Source: Streptomyces colonosanans (lineage in GTDB: Bacteria; Actinomycetota; Actinomycetes; Streptomycetales; Streptomycetaceae). Taken from it: DNA of 41,715 nucleotides. Made by a program: the position numbers and the translations under genes. This document shows, piece by piece, positions 34,401-41,079 of the stretch; within the stretch, counting starts at the first letter, position 1; each line of letters opens with the position of its first letter. The notes below the pieces were generated by a model that saw only the letters and a list, made by a program, of their open reading frames with translations, had not been told where the DNA came from and ran no database searches. Where the stretch lies: positions 1 through 41,715 of the forward strand of contig NZ_MLYP01000019.1 in the NCBI RefSeq assembly GCF_001866645.1, given 5' to 3'.

Positions 34401-34602
34401 GGGCCGCCGCGTCGGCGGCGTTCTGCGCGAGCTCGACGACCAGCCGGTCGCGATACCCGCCGAGTACGAGGTCTTCCTCGGCGTTGGCGTCCTCGCGGAA
34501 CCGGGCCGGGCTGGTGGACCAGGCGTCCAGCACCCCGCGCCGCAGACGGCCCGTTCCGAACGGGTCCGCGCCCTCGGCCGCCGGCCGCACGAACTTGCTC
34601 AC
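31429..34602 (-). CDS. Sacsin-like protein with N-terminal HSP90-type (GHKL) ATPase domain
   Basis: This 1057-residue protein starts with a Bergerat ATP-binding fold: N-box ELAQNAADAA with E57, N61 and D64, a G1-like loop VAANTGAPLD (85-94), and the G2 loop GRFGVGF (118-124). The remaining ~850 residues are rich in Asp/Glu/Leu and Pro with no domain I can name; no membrane segment is seen. Sacsin-type ATPases are thought to be chaperone-like; in Streptomyces the role is unknown. GTG 34602 has GGGAG upstream. The DUF3027 gene lies 134 nt upstream on the same strand and may share a transcript. Residues 255-267 are encoded by a palindromic repeat unit resembling the one at 49-85. Confidence 0.85.
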   Translation of the reverse strand: MSKFVRPAAEGADPFGTGRLRRGVLDAWSTSPARFREDANAEEDLVLGGYRDRLVVELAQNAADAAARAKVPGRLRLTLRDGVLVAANTGAPLDAVGVESLSTLRASAKRDTHEHAVGRFGVGFAAVLAVSDEPAVVGRHGGVRWSLAEARELATETARHSPGLGDEIRRRDGHVPLLRLPFAAEGTAPDPYDTAVILPLRDTAAEDLAERLLGAVDDALLLALPGLEEVVVETGDRAPRTLRRRTDGADTVIEDSRLRSSGGTPTGTTRWRTVSRHGALTPDLLADRPVEERLRPHWSVTWAAPVDTDGTPARPRTAPVVHAPTPSDEVLGVPALLIASFPLDPSRRHAAPGPLTDFLVERAADAYTELLADWHPVTPGVIDLVPGPLGKGELDGALRRAVLDRLPRTAFLPPANEPGDDSELPEALRPRDAEIVEGAGAETVRVLAEVLPSLLPAGLERRVELRTLGVARVPLTEAVDRLAGLEKEPDWWWRLYDSLAGVDPDRLSGLPVPLAGDSSEAFGAGGARTTIGPRQVLLPTFDGPPVAPDALVRLGLKVAHPDAVHPLLEKLGALPATPRAVLTTPQVRAAVAASLEDEGPGWDQEGLDADELADTVLALAREAGLEPGDEPWLGALALPDEDGELAPAGELVLPGSPFASVMREGELAFVDAELAERWGGQPLTACGVLAGFGLVRATDVVLDPDELEPRDSDFAEPDDIGLLDAVDVWCEDVLDRLPDTPVPPVATEIVSVRDLDLVDDDRWPQALALLSQPPLRDALTQPVRILLPDGTHEVVRPYTAWWLRGHPVLGGRRPAGLRAAGGDPLLHGLYEEADAAGFDDEQVLRALGVRTSVAALLDEPGGAAELLERLGDPQRHVSAAQLHALYSALADLDPEQVTLPDELRAVVDGRVTVVDAADAVVVDSPDLLPFTEGVPLLPVRPARAADLAELFQVRRLSESVTGEVTSEGVEHDVPESVRVLLGPVTPASYTEHEELVVDGVEIDWRLTPDGVLHAATLEGVAAGLAWATGQWPRRFEVAALLEDPSRTEELARDRWFD
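33805..33838. repeat. Palindromic repeat unit inside a coding region
   Basis: GTGGGGGTCCCCCC is followed by GCTCGAGCGGAGC and CGGGAG, similar to 49-85 in its first 20 bases. It stays in frame in the sacsin-like gene and encodes a low-complexity stretch DSRLRSSGGTPTG. Confidence 0.5.
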
Positions 34603-34736
34603 GCTTTCACTCTCCCTCTCGCGGCGCGCGTCCGCTCACCGCGGGACGAAGGTACCGCCTGGCGGGGTGGCCGTCCCCGGGACAGTGTGCGCGGCCCGTC
34701 GGCCCGAGCGGACTCGTCGTCCAGGGCTGTGGCGCC

Positions 34737-35663
34737 CTACGAGTGCCCCAGCTCGGCGGACGACTCGTCCGGCACCGCCGGGACCGAACCCGAGTCCGCG
34801 GCGGGCCGCAGCGGGAACGGTTCCACCTTCGTCTCGTCGACCACCGGCGGGGCGGGCCGCGGCGTCTTCGGCATGACCGCGGCCTCCGAGTGGGCTCCGC
34901 AGCCGTACGCGAGGGAGACCATGCGGCCGTCCGCCGGGGAGAACTCGTTGGCGCACACGCCGAAGGCCTGCCCCAGGGAGCCGCCGATCGGCGCGAGGAA
35001 GCCGCAGCTGACGCAGGTGGCCGGCGCTGCCTGCGCCATCGGGGTCTTCGGGCCGAACGCCTCCTCCCAGCGGTCGGCCGCGACATGCAGCCCGTAACGG
35101 GACAGGACCCGGGCGCGGCGCATACCCAGCTCCTCGGCCACCGCCGTGACGGAGCCGCGCGACGGCACGCCCGGCAGATCCGCCGGGGCCTTTGCGGTCG
35201 CCTCCGCGTCCTCCGCCTCGGCCGGTTCCGCCGTCTCCGCGATGACCGCCGAGTTCGGCGGCGGCTCGTCCTCGCCGGAGAACCCGGGCTCCAGCCGCAG
35301 ATCCTCGGCGTCCGTCGGCAGCAGGTCGCCGGGGCCCAGGTCGCCGGGGCGCAGCCGTTCGCTCCACGGCACCCACTCCGGCGCGAGCAGCGCGTCGGAG
35401 CCGGGCAGCAGCACCGTCTCGTCGAGCGTGACGACCCTCGCGCGCGAGGCCCGCGCCACGGTCACCGCCCAGCGCCAGCCCCGGTACCCCAGCTCCTCGC
35501 AGGCGAAGAAGTGCGTGACAACACGGTCACCCTCCGAAACCATCCCCACGTGCTCGCCGACGACGCCGGGCCAGGCGACCTCCTCGGCGGCAGCGCGGGC
35601 GAGGTCGACCGCCTCGGCGCACAGGCGGTCGGGGGTGCGGCTTCGCGTTGTCGCTGCGCTCAC
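34737..35663 (-). CDS. DUF3027 family protein
   Basis: A 308-residue soluble protein. The N-terminal part includes THFFACEELGYRGWRWAVTVAR, a DUF3027 signature; the middle is acidic and Ala/Glu-rich (about 135-175). The C-terminal half carries SVTAVAEELGMRRARVLS, a HTH-like stretch, and a cysteine set C-V-S-C, then CANEF and YGCGAHSEA, which may bind zinc. Cellular role is unknown. GTG 35663 is preceded by GGAGAG about 12 bases upstream; an in-frame upstream extension to 35792 lacks a ribosome site. It precedes the sacsin-like gene on the same strand. Confidence 0.87.
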   Translation of the reverse strand: MSAATTRSRTPDRLCAEAVDLARAAAEEVAWPGVVGEHVGMVSEGDRVVTHFFACEELGYRGWRWAVTVARASRARVVTLDETVLLPGSDALLAPEWVPWSERLRPGDLGPGDLLPTDAEDLRLEPGFSGEDEPPPNSAVIAETAEPAEAEDAEATAKAPADLPGVPSRGSVTAVAEELGMRRARVLSRYGLHVAADRWEEAFGPKTPMAQAAPATCVSCGFLAPIGGSLGQAFGVCANEFSPADGRMVSLAYGCGAHSEAAVMPKTPRPAPPVVDETKVEPFPLRPAADSGSVPAVPDESSAELGHS

Positions 35664-36031
35664 AGGTATCGCTTCTCTCCTACGCCGTCTCACGGGTGCG
35701 CCTTTCTTCGGCTGGAGGTGCGGACGGAGCGGACCGGGGGACCGCGTCGACGTCCGCGCCCGATCGCGCTCGGGCGCACCTACCCCATCCATTCTGAGGG
35801 ATGGACGAGAGGCGCGCGGCCGAGAACAACCGCCAGGGCGCGCTACGCACGCTACCTTCTCCGGACCCCTGGGCCCACACCGAGTGGCTGCGCTGGCCCG
35901 GAGCGGGGTCCTTGCCGCGCCATGCCGGGTGCGACGCCGAGGCGCGGCGCGGAGCCGCCGTCATGACCCCACTGGGCCCGATACGCGCGGCAACCGCACC
36001 ACGCCCGCCCTTCTCGGGGCACTATGACGAG
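35664..36031. other. Divergent intergenic region without a supported gene
   Basis: The 368 bp separate the DUF3027 and MFS genes. An inverted repeat CCATCC-N8-GGATGG lies at 35785-35804; on the minus strand a TAGGTG (35782-35777) next to it could be a -10. A reading frame open from 35801 into the MFS gene gives a Pro/Arg/Ala-rich peptide with no signature and is judged non-coding. Just before 36032 the sequence CACTAT (36020-36025) fits a leaderless -10. Confidence 0.5.
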
Positions 36032-37471
36032 GTGGCAGCCGCGAGATCTTCCCATGAAACCCCCGGGATCGATGGGGTCGAGGGGCGCGGCCGGGGTGGC
36101 GGTTCGGGCCGGTTCGCCGGGTCCGTCCGCGCGGTCGGCCGTGTCCTGCGCCTACCCCTCACCGCGGCGGTCAGCGGCATCCGCAGGGCCACCCACGCGC
36201 ACGGCGCGGGCGAGTCCGGCCTCGGCAAGCTGATCGAGCTGCACGCGGTGAACGGCGCCGGAGACGTCATGATCACCGTCGCCCTCGCCTCCACCGTCTT
36301 CTTCTCCGTGCCGACCGACGAGGCCCGCGGGCGCGTGGCGCTCTACCTCGCCATCACCATGGCGCCGTTCACACTCCTCGCGCCCGTGATCGGCCCCCTC
36401 CTCGACCGCCTCCCGCACGGCCGCCGGGCCGCGATGGCTGGCGCCATGCTCGCCCGCGCCCTGCTCGCGCTGGTCATCTCCGGGGCGGTCGCCACCGGAA
36501 GCCTGGAGCTGTACCCGGCAGCGCTCGGTGTCCTCGTCGCCTCCAAGGCCTATGGGGTGATCCGCAGCGCCGTGGTGCCACGGCTGCTGCCGCCCCGCTT
36601 CTCCCTGGTGAAGGCCAACTCCCGGGTCACCCTCGGCGGCCTGCTCGCGACCGGCGTGGCCGCTCCCATCGGCGCCGGACTGCACACCATCGGCCCGGAC
36701 TGGCCGCTGTACGGCGCCTTCGCGCTGTTCACCGCCGGAACGTTCCTGTCGTTCTCGCTGCCGCCGAAGGTCGACTCCGCCAAGGGCGAGGACACCGCGC
36801 TGCTCGCCGCGAACGCCCAGCACCTGCACGGGCCGCGCCGCAAGACAGCCCAGCCGCGGCCCGGACTGCGCACGGTCGGACCCGCCGTCACCCACGCCCT
36901 GGCCGCCAACGCAGCGCTGCGCTGCCTGTCCGGCTTCCTGATCTTCTTTCTGGCCTTTTTGCTGCGGGTGCACCCGCTCGCCGGGCAGAGCGCGGCGGTG
37001 TCCCTGGGCATCGCGGGCGTCTCGGCCGGTGTCGGGAACGCTCTGGGCACGGCCGTCGGTGCCTGGCTGAAAGCGCGCGCTCCGGAAGTGCTCATCGTGA
37101 CGGTGGTGGCGATCGCGGGGGGCGCGGCGATCGTCGCGGCGGTCTTCTTCGGCACGTTCCTGGTGGCGTTGCTGGCAGCGGTCGCCGGGTTCGCGCAGGC
37201 CCTCGCCAAGTTGTCGCTGGACGCGCTGATCCAGCGGGACGTGCCGGACGCGGTCCGCACGTCCGCGTTCGCGCGCTCCGAGACGCTGCTGCAGATGGCG
37301 TGGGTGCTGGGCGGGGCGATCGGCATCGTGCTGCCGCTGAACGGGGTGCTGGGGCTCGCGGTGGGCGCGGCGATCGTCGCCATGGGCTGGCTGTCGACCG
37401 TCCGCGGGCTGCTCGCCTCGGCCCGGCGCGGGACCACGGATGGCCTGACCGGCGGGGCGCACGGCACCTGA
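36032..37471 (+). CDS. MFS transporter-like membrane protein
   Basis: This 479-residue protein has a ~75-residue Gly/Arg-rich cytoplasmic N-terminus, then about 11-12 membrane segments beginning after KLIELHAVNGAGDVMITVALASTVFF. GPLLDRLPHGRR between segments is the MFS loop motif. An inserted hydrophilic loop (about 250-300, with KTAQPRPGLRTVGP) joins the halves. GTG 36032 is chosen because CACTAT lies six bases upstream, a leaderless pattern; an ATG at 35963 and one at 35801 are alternatives. Substrate unknown. The lipoprotein gene follows after 71 bp. Confidence 0.85.
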   Translation: MAAARSSHETPGIDGVEGRGRGGGSGRFAGSVRAVGRVLRLPLTAAVSGIRRATHAHGAGESGLGKLIELHAVNGAGDVMITVALASTVFFSVPTDEARGRVALYLAITMAPFTLLAPVIGPLLDRLPHGRRAAMAGAMLARALLALVISGAVATGSLELYPAALGVLVASKAYGVIRSAVVPRLLPPRFSLVKANSRVTLGGLLATGVAAPIGAGLHTIGPDWPLYGAFALFTAGTFLSFSLPPKVDSAKGEDTALLAANAQHLHGPRRKTAQPRPGLRTVGPAVTHALAANAALRCLSGFLIFFLAFLLRVHPLAGQSAAVSLGIAGVSAGVGNALGTAVGAWLKARAPEVLIVTVVAIAGGAAIVAAVFFGTFLVALLAAVAGFAQALAKLSLDALIQRDVPDAVRTSAFARSETLLQMAWVLGGAIGIVLPLNGVLGLAVGAAIVAMGWLSTVRGLLASARRGTTDGLTGGAHGT

Positions 37472-37542
37472 TCGCACGAGTGCGCGGCACGTCGCGCACC
37501 CCACGTGGGGAGCGGGCTGGACGTGCCCGATAGCCTTCGGCC

Positions 37543-38010
37543 ATGACCGCACTGCCTTCCCGTCGCGCCGTAGCCGTCCTCGGCGCCGTTTCCGCCGGAC
37601 TTCTCCTGCTGTCCGCCTGTGACAAGCCGACGCCGATGGCGACCATCACGGTCGGCTCGAACTCGGTGAGCTCTCAGGCCGGGCGTGACTGCTACAACGA
37701 CGGCAAGACCGTGAGCACCGAGATGCTGGTGAAGTGCCTCAAGTCCAAGGACGTCAAGTCGATCACGGTCGACCCCGATGCGACGGTCCGTTTCGGCGTG
37801 GACCCGGACATCGCGGACAAGGGCTGGACGATCCTGATGAACGGTCAGCCGCTGACCGACTCCAGCAACAAGACCTACCGCACGATCCCGGGCAGCGTGT
37901 TCTTCAACGCGCAGTACGGGGCCAGCGGCAACTCCACGCTCGTCTCCGTCAAGGCGGGCGAGAACACGGTGACGGGCCTGTGGTCCTTCAAGCTCAAGAA
38001 GGGCTCCTGA
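37543..38010 (+). CDS. DUF2771 family lipoprotein
   Basis: The 155-residue product has a lipoprotein signal (RR, hydrophobic core, lipobox LSAC with the acylated cysteine at C26), so it is anchored outside the membrane. The mature part has CYNDGK and VKCLKSK cysteines, probably a disulfide, and a beta-rich C-terminal half (SVFFNAQYG, GLWSFKLKKG) typical of DUF2771. TAGCCT (37531-37536) precedes the ATG by six bases, a leaderless start. The stop codon overlaps the start region of mqnB, coupling a surface lipoprotein with menaquinone synthesis; the reason is unknown. Confidence 0.88.
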   Translation: MTALPSRRAVAVLGAVSAGLLLLSACDKPTPMATITVGSNSVSSQAGRDCYNDGKTVSTEMLVKCLKSKDVKSITVDPDATVRFGVDPDIADKGWTILMNGQPLTDSSNKTYRTIPGSVFFNAQYGASGNSTLVSVKAGENTVTGLWSFKLKKGS

Positions 38011-38720
38011 CCACGTCGTCCGCGCATGTCCTGGTAGCCACCGCGGTTCCCGTGGAACGGGACGCGGTGGCCGGGGCGTTCGCATCCCCGGCCGTCGAGG
38101 TTCTGCTGCCCGGGGTGACCCTGCGCCGGATCGGCACCCTCGACCTCGTCGCCGCCGGCGTCGGCCCCGCCCTCGCCGCCGCCTCCGCCGCCTGCGCGCT
38201 CACCGCCGCCGCCCTGCGCGGTGACCCGTACGACCTTGTCGTGTGTGCCGGTATCGCGGGCGGCTTCGCGCCCGACGCGCCCGTCGGCTCGCTCGTCGTC
38301 GCCGACGACATCGTCGCCGCCGACCTGGGCGCGCAGACCCCGGACGGCTTCCTGCCGGTCACCGAACTCGGCTTCGGAACCGTCAATCACCGGCCGCCGC
38401 AGCCACTCGTACGAGACCTCGCCGTCGCCACCGGGGCCCGCACCGGGACCGTGCTCACCGTCTCGACCGTGACCGGAAGCGCCGCCCGCGCCGAAGAGCT
38501 ACGCGGGCGCCATCCGCGCGCGCTCGCCGAGGCGATGGAGGGGTTCGGGGTCGCCGAGGCGGCCGCGGCGCACGGCACCCCCGTCGTGGAGGTCCGCGCC
38601 GTCTCCAACCCCGTCGGCCCGCGCGACCGCGCCGCCTGGCGCATCGGCGACGCCCTGGAGGCCCTCACCGAGGGCTTCGGGAAGCTCGCGCCCCTATTGG
38701 AGGGTTGGAAACCAGCATGA
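38007..38720 (+). CDS. mqnB: Futalosine hydrolase
   Basis: A 237-residue nucleosidase of the MTA/SAH nucleosidase fold. VLVATAVPVERDAV at the N-terminus, CAGIAGGF (near 76) and the late VEVRAVSNPVGPRDRAAW with the catalytic aspartate are MqnB signatures. It releases hypoxanthine from futalosine to give dehypoxanthinyl futalosine in the alternative menaquinone pathway. The start is uncertain: a CTG at 38007 has AAGAAGG four bases upstream and overlaps the lipoprotein stop as CTGA; GTG 37980 is the only other in-frame candidate before the conserved region and lacks a ribosome site. The stop overlaps mqnD as ATGA. Confidence 0.92.
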   Translation: MTTSSAHVLVATAVPVERDAVAGAFASPAVEVLLPGVTLRRIGTLDLVAAGVGPALAAASAACALTAAALRGDPYDLVVCAGIAGGFAPDAPVGSLVVADDIVAADLGAQTPDGFLPVTELGFGTVNHRPPQPLVRDLAVATGARTGTVLTVSTVTGSAARAEELRGRHPRALAEAMEGFGVAEAAAAHGTPVVEVRAVSNPVGPRDRAAWRIGDALEALTEGFGKLAPLLEGWKPA

Positions 38721-39571
38721 CCGCATCCGGCAAGCCCCTGCAGATCGCCTACTCCCCCTGCCCGAACGACACCTTCGTCTTCGACGCCTGGGCCCACGGC
38801 CGCGTCCCGGGCGCGCCTGCGCTCGACGTCACCTTCGCCGACATCGACATCACCAACGGCATGGCCGAGCGCGGCGAGTTCGATGTGCTGAAGGTGTCGT
38901 ACGGCGTCCTGCCCCATGTCCTCGACGAGTACGCCCTGCTGCCGTGCGGCGGCGCGCTGGGCCGGGGCTGCGGCCCGCTGGTGCTCACCCAGGAGCCGGA
39001 AGCCGAGCTCAGGGGCCGGACGGTCGCCGTGCCGAGCGAGACGTCGACGGCGTATCTGCTCTTCCGGCTGTGGGCCGCGGACACCGTGCCCAAAGGGGTC
39101 GGCGAGATCGTCGTCATGCCGTTCCACGAGATCATGCCGGCCGTGCGGGACGGGAAGGTCGACGCGGGGCTCGTCATCCACGAGGCGCGGTTCACGTACC
39201 GGGACTACGGCCTGCACAAGCTCGCCGACATGGGCGAGCACTGGGAGCGGACCACCGGGCTGCCGATCCCGCTGGGCGCGATCATCGCCAGGCGTGCGCT
39301 GGGCGCGGACACACTGACGCTGCTCGCCGAGTCCGTTCGCACGTCGGTACGGATGGCCTGGGACGACCCCGAGGTGTCGCGCCCCTACGTCATGGAGCAC
39401 GCGCAGGAGATGGACCCGGCGGTGGCCGATCAGCACATCGGGCTGTACGTCAACGAGTTCACGGCCGACCTGGGCGAGCACGGCTACGCCGCGATCCGGG
39501 GGCTGCTCACGCGCGCGGCGGCCGAAGGGCTGCTGCCGCCCCTCGGCCCGAACGCGCTCGCGTTCCCCTGA
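38717..39571 (+). CDS. mqnD: 1,4-dihydroxy-6-naphthoate synthase
   Basis: A 284-residue enzyme with the periplasmic-binding-protein-like MqnA/MqnD fold. It opens IAYSPCPNDTFVFDAWAHG, the diagnostic MqnD N-terminus; PSETSTAYLLFRLW and GLVIHEARFTY carry ligand and active-site residues, including the catalytic histidine region. It converts cyclic dehypoxanthinyl futalosine to 1,4-dihydroxy-6-naphthoate. ATG 38717 overlaps the mqnB stop, so the two are co-translated. The other pathway genes (mqnA, mqnC) are not in this window, consistent with their scattered positions in Streptomyces. Confidence 0.95.
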   Translation: MTASGKPLQIAYSPCPNDTFVFDAWAHGRVPGAPALDVTFADIDITNGMAERGEFDVLKVSYGVLPHVLDEYALLPCGGALGRGCGPLVLTQEPEAELRGRTVAVPSETSTAYLLFRLWAADTVPKGVGEIVVMPFHEIMPAVRDGKVDAGLVIHEARFTYRDYGLHKLADMGEHWERTTGLPIPLGAIIARRALGADTLTLLAESVRTSVRMAWDDPEVSRPYVMEHAQEMDPAVADQHIGLYVNEFTADLGEHGYAAIRGLLTRAAAEGLLPPLGPNALAFP

Positions 39572-39593
39572 CCGACCGGTCCGTGCCGCGCGG

Positions 39594-39977
39594 TCAGACG
39601 TCCAGCTGGTCGGCGACCGCGCGCAGCAGGCCCGCGATCTTCTTGCCGGAGGCCTTGTCGGGGTAGCGGCCCTTCTCCAGCATCGGGGTGATGTTCTCCA
39701 GGACGGTCGTCAGGTCCTGGACGATGGAGGCCAGTTCGTCCGGCTTCTTGCGCTGCGCCGCCGCGACCGAGGGGGTCGGCTCCAGGAGAGTGACGGACAG
39801 TGCCTGGTCGCCGCGCTGACCGGCGACCACTCCGAACTCCACGCGCTGCCCCGGCTTGAGGGAGTCGACTCCGGCGGGGAGAACCGAGGAATGGACGAAG
39901 ACGTCGCCGCCGTCGTCGCGGGAGAGAAAGCCGAAGCCTTTCTCGCTGTTGAACCACTTGACCTTGCCGGTGGGCAC
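39594..39977 (-). CDS. Cold-shock domain protein with C-terminal extension
   Basis: The 127-residue protein starts with a cold-shock domain: TGKVKWFNSEKGFGFL with RNP1 and VFVHSS with RNP2 (to about residue 67). A ~55-residue helical, charged tail follows (DELASIVQDLTTVLENITPML), absent from classic 67-residue Csp proteins and characteristic of a Streptomyces subgroup. It binds single-stranded RNA or DNA. GTG 39977 has GAGGA five bases upstream. The leader carries a perfect 9-bp hairpin (40005-40024). It converges on mqnD. Confidence 0.93.
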   Translation of the reverse strand: MPTGKVKWFNSEKGFGFLSRDDGGDVFVHSSVLPAGVDSLKPGQRVEFGVVAGQRGDQALSVTLLEPTPSVAAAQRKKPDELASIVQDLTTVLENITPMLEKGRYPDKASGKKIAGLLRAVADQLDV

Positions 39978-40004
39978 GTCTGTCCTCGTCCTCGTACTCG
40001 TCGG

Positions 40005-40024
40005 ACACTGCGCCTGCGCAGTGT
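40005..40024 (-). promoter_or_regulatory. Hairpin in the leader of the cold-shock gene
   Basis: ACACTGCGC (40005-40013) and GCGCAGTGT (40016-40024) are perfect 9-bp arms with only a 2-nt centre, 28 bp upstream of the GTG start. On the minus strand TTGTCA and TAGCCT separated by 16 bp, further upstream near 40090-40110, could be the promoter, placing the hairpin in the mRNA leader. Confidence 0.5.
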
Positions 40025-40152
40025 TTCGGAAAACTGCTCTGGATAGCACTACAGCGGGCCGCACGGACCCGCCGGTACCAAGGCTAATGGTCCGGGGGCC
40101 GGTGACAAGACGTCGCCGAGTTGTTCCTCGCGCTGGGAACTACCCTGGTCCG

Positions 40153-40404
40153 GTGCGTGACAAAACCCAAGCGAATTCCGCTTCGTCCGGCGACTGGCTG
40201 ATCCGTGCCGGTGTGATCGTGTTCTTCATCGGAGCGGTGGCCACTATGGTCACCGTGGCCCCGTTGCTGCTCGGGTCGAAGCCTTTTCCCACCTTCATGT
40301 TCGGCCTGAGCATGCTCATGGGGGTGGGTTTCCTGATGGCCGGGGCGGGGCTGCTCAGATCGATCGCGGAGAGCCGCAGGCGGGCGCGCGCCGGCCGCTC
40401 GTAG
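40153..40404 (+). CDS. Small two-span membrane protein
   Basis: This 83-residue protein has a polar N-terminus, two hydrophobic segments (about 15-37 and 45-68) and a basic tail SRRRARAGRS. TACCCT (40141-40146) precedes the GTG at 40153 by six bases, indicating a leaderless transcript and supporting this start over the longer frame reading from 39856 that overlaps the cold-shock gene. It is divergent from that gene. Function unknown; such proteins are conserved in Streptomyces. Confidence 0.8.
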   Translation: MRDKTQANSASSGDWLIRAGVIVFFIGAVATMVTVAPLLLGSKPFPTFMFGLSMLMGVGFLMAGAGLLRSIAESRRRARAGRS

Positions 40405-40410
40405 CGGGCC

Positions 40411-41028
40411 CTACCGGGGCTCGTACGCCGACAGCCAGGCGGGGAACTCGGTGAGGTCGGCGAGAACGACGTCCGCGCCCGCGTCCTTCAGTTCACCGGC
40501 GGGGCAGGGGCCGGTGGCGACGGCGACGGAGTAGGCGTCGGCCCTGCGGGCGCCTCGGACGTCGCCGGTGTGGTCGCCCACGTAGACGGCCGCGCCGTGC
40601 TCGATCAGTGCCTCCGCCTTGCGCTCGGCCCACAGGTCGCCGATCACCGCGTCGGGCTCGATGCCGAGGTGCTCCAGGTGCAGCTTGGCGTTGGGCTCGT
40701 ACTTGGCGGTGACGACGATCGCGCGCCCACCGGCCGCCCGCACGGCCTCGATCGCCTCGCGGGCGCCGGGCATGGCGGGCGTCGCGGTGACCGCGATAGC
40801 GGGGTACATCTCACGGTAGAGGTCGGCCATCGCGTCGATCCGCGCGGCCGGGAACCAGTTGACCAGTTCGTCCACCAGCGGCGGCCCGAGCCGGGTGATG
40901 ACCAGATCGGCGTCGATGTAGGTCCCCGTGCGTGCGGAGAGCTCCACGTAGCAGGCGCGTATGCCGGGCCGGGAGTCGATCAGCGTCATGTCGAGGTCGA
41001 AGCCGACGGTGAGGGCGCGAGAGGTCAT
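40411..41028 (-). CDS. HAD-family hydrolase (phosphoglycolate phosphatase-like)
   Basis: A 205-residue HAD hydrolase. Motif I is FDLDMTLID with nucleophile D11 and acid D13; motif II is VVTAKYE; motif IV is VGDHTGDVRGA. A helical cap lies between motifs I and II, so it belongs to the subfamily I phosphatases. Substrate is unknown. ATG 41028 is chosen because GACAAT (41041-41036) ends seven bases upstream, a leaderless -10; ATG 41037 and GTG 41049 are alternatives. The partial membrane protein gene lies 51 bp upstream on the same strand. Confidence 0.9.
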   Translation of the reverse strand: MTSRALTVGFDLDMTLIDSRPGIRACYVELSARTGTYIDADLVITRLGPPLVDELVNWFPAARIDAMADLYREMYPAIAVTATPAMPGAREAIEAVRAAGGRAIVVTAKYEPNAKLHLEHLGIEPDAVIGDLWAERKAEALIEHGAAVYVGDHTGDVRGARRADAYSVAVATGPCPAGELKDAGADVVLADLTEFPAWLSAYEPR

Positions 41029-41079
41029 AGGGGCCATTGTCCCCGTCACGCCTGCGGCCCCGCCCTGATCGCTTGTGCC

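Noticed and set aside
35801..36031. N-terminal extension of the MFS gene
   Set aside because: Arg/Pro/Ala-rich with no family likeness, and a leaderless -10 fits GTG 36032.
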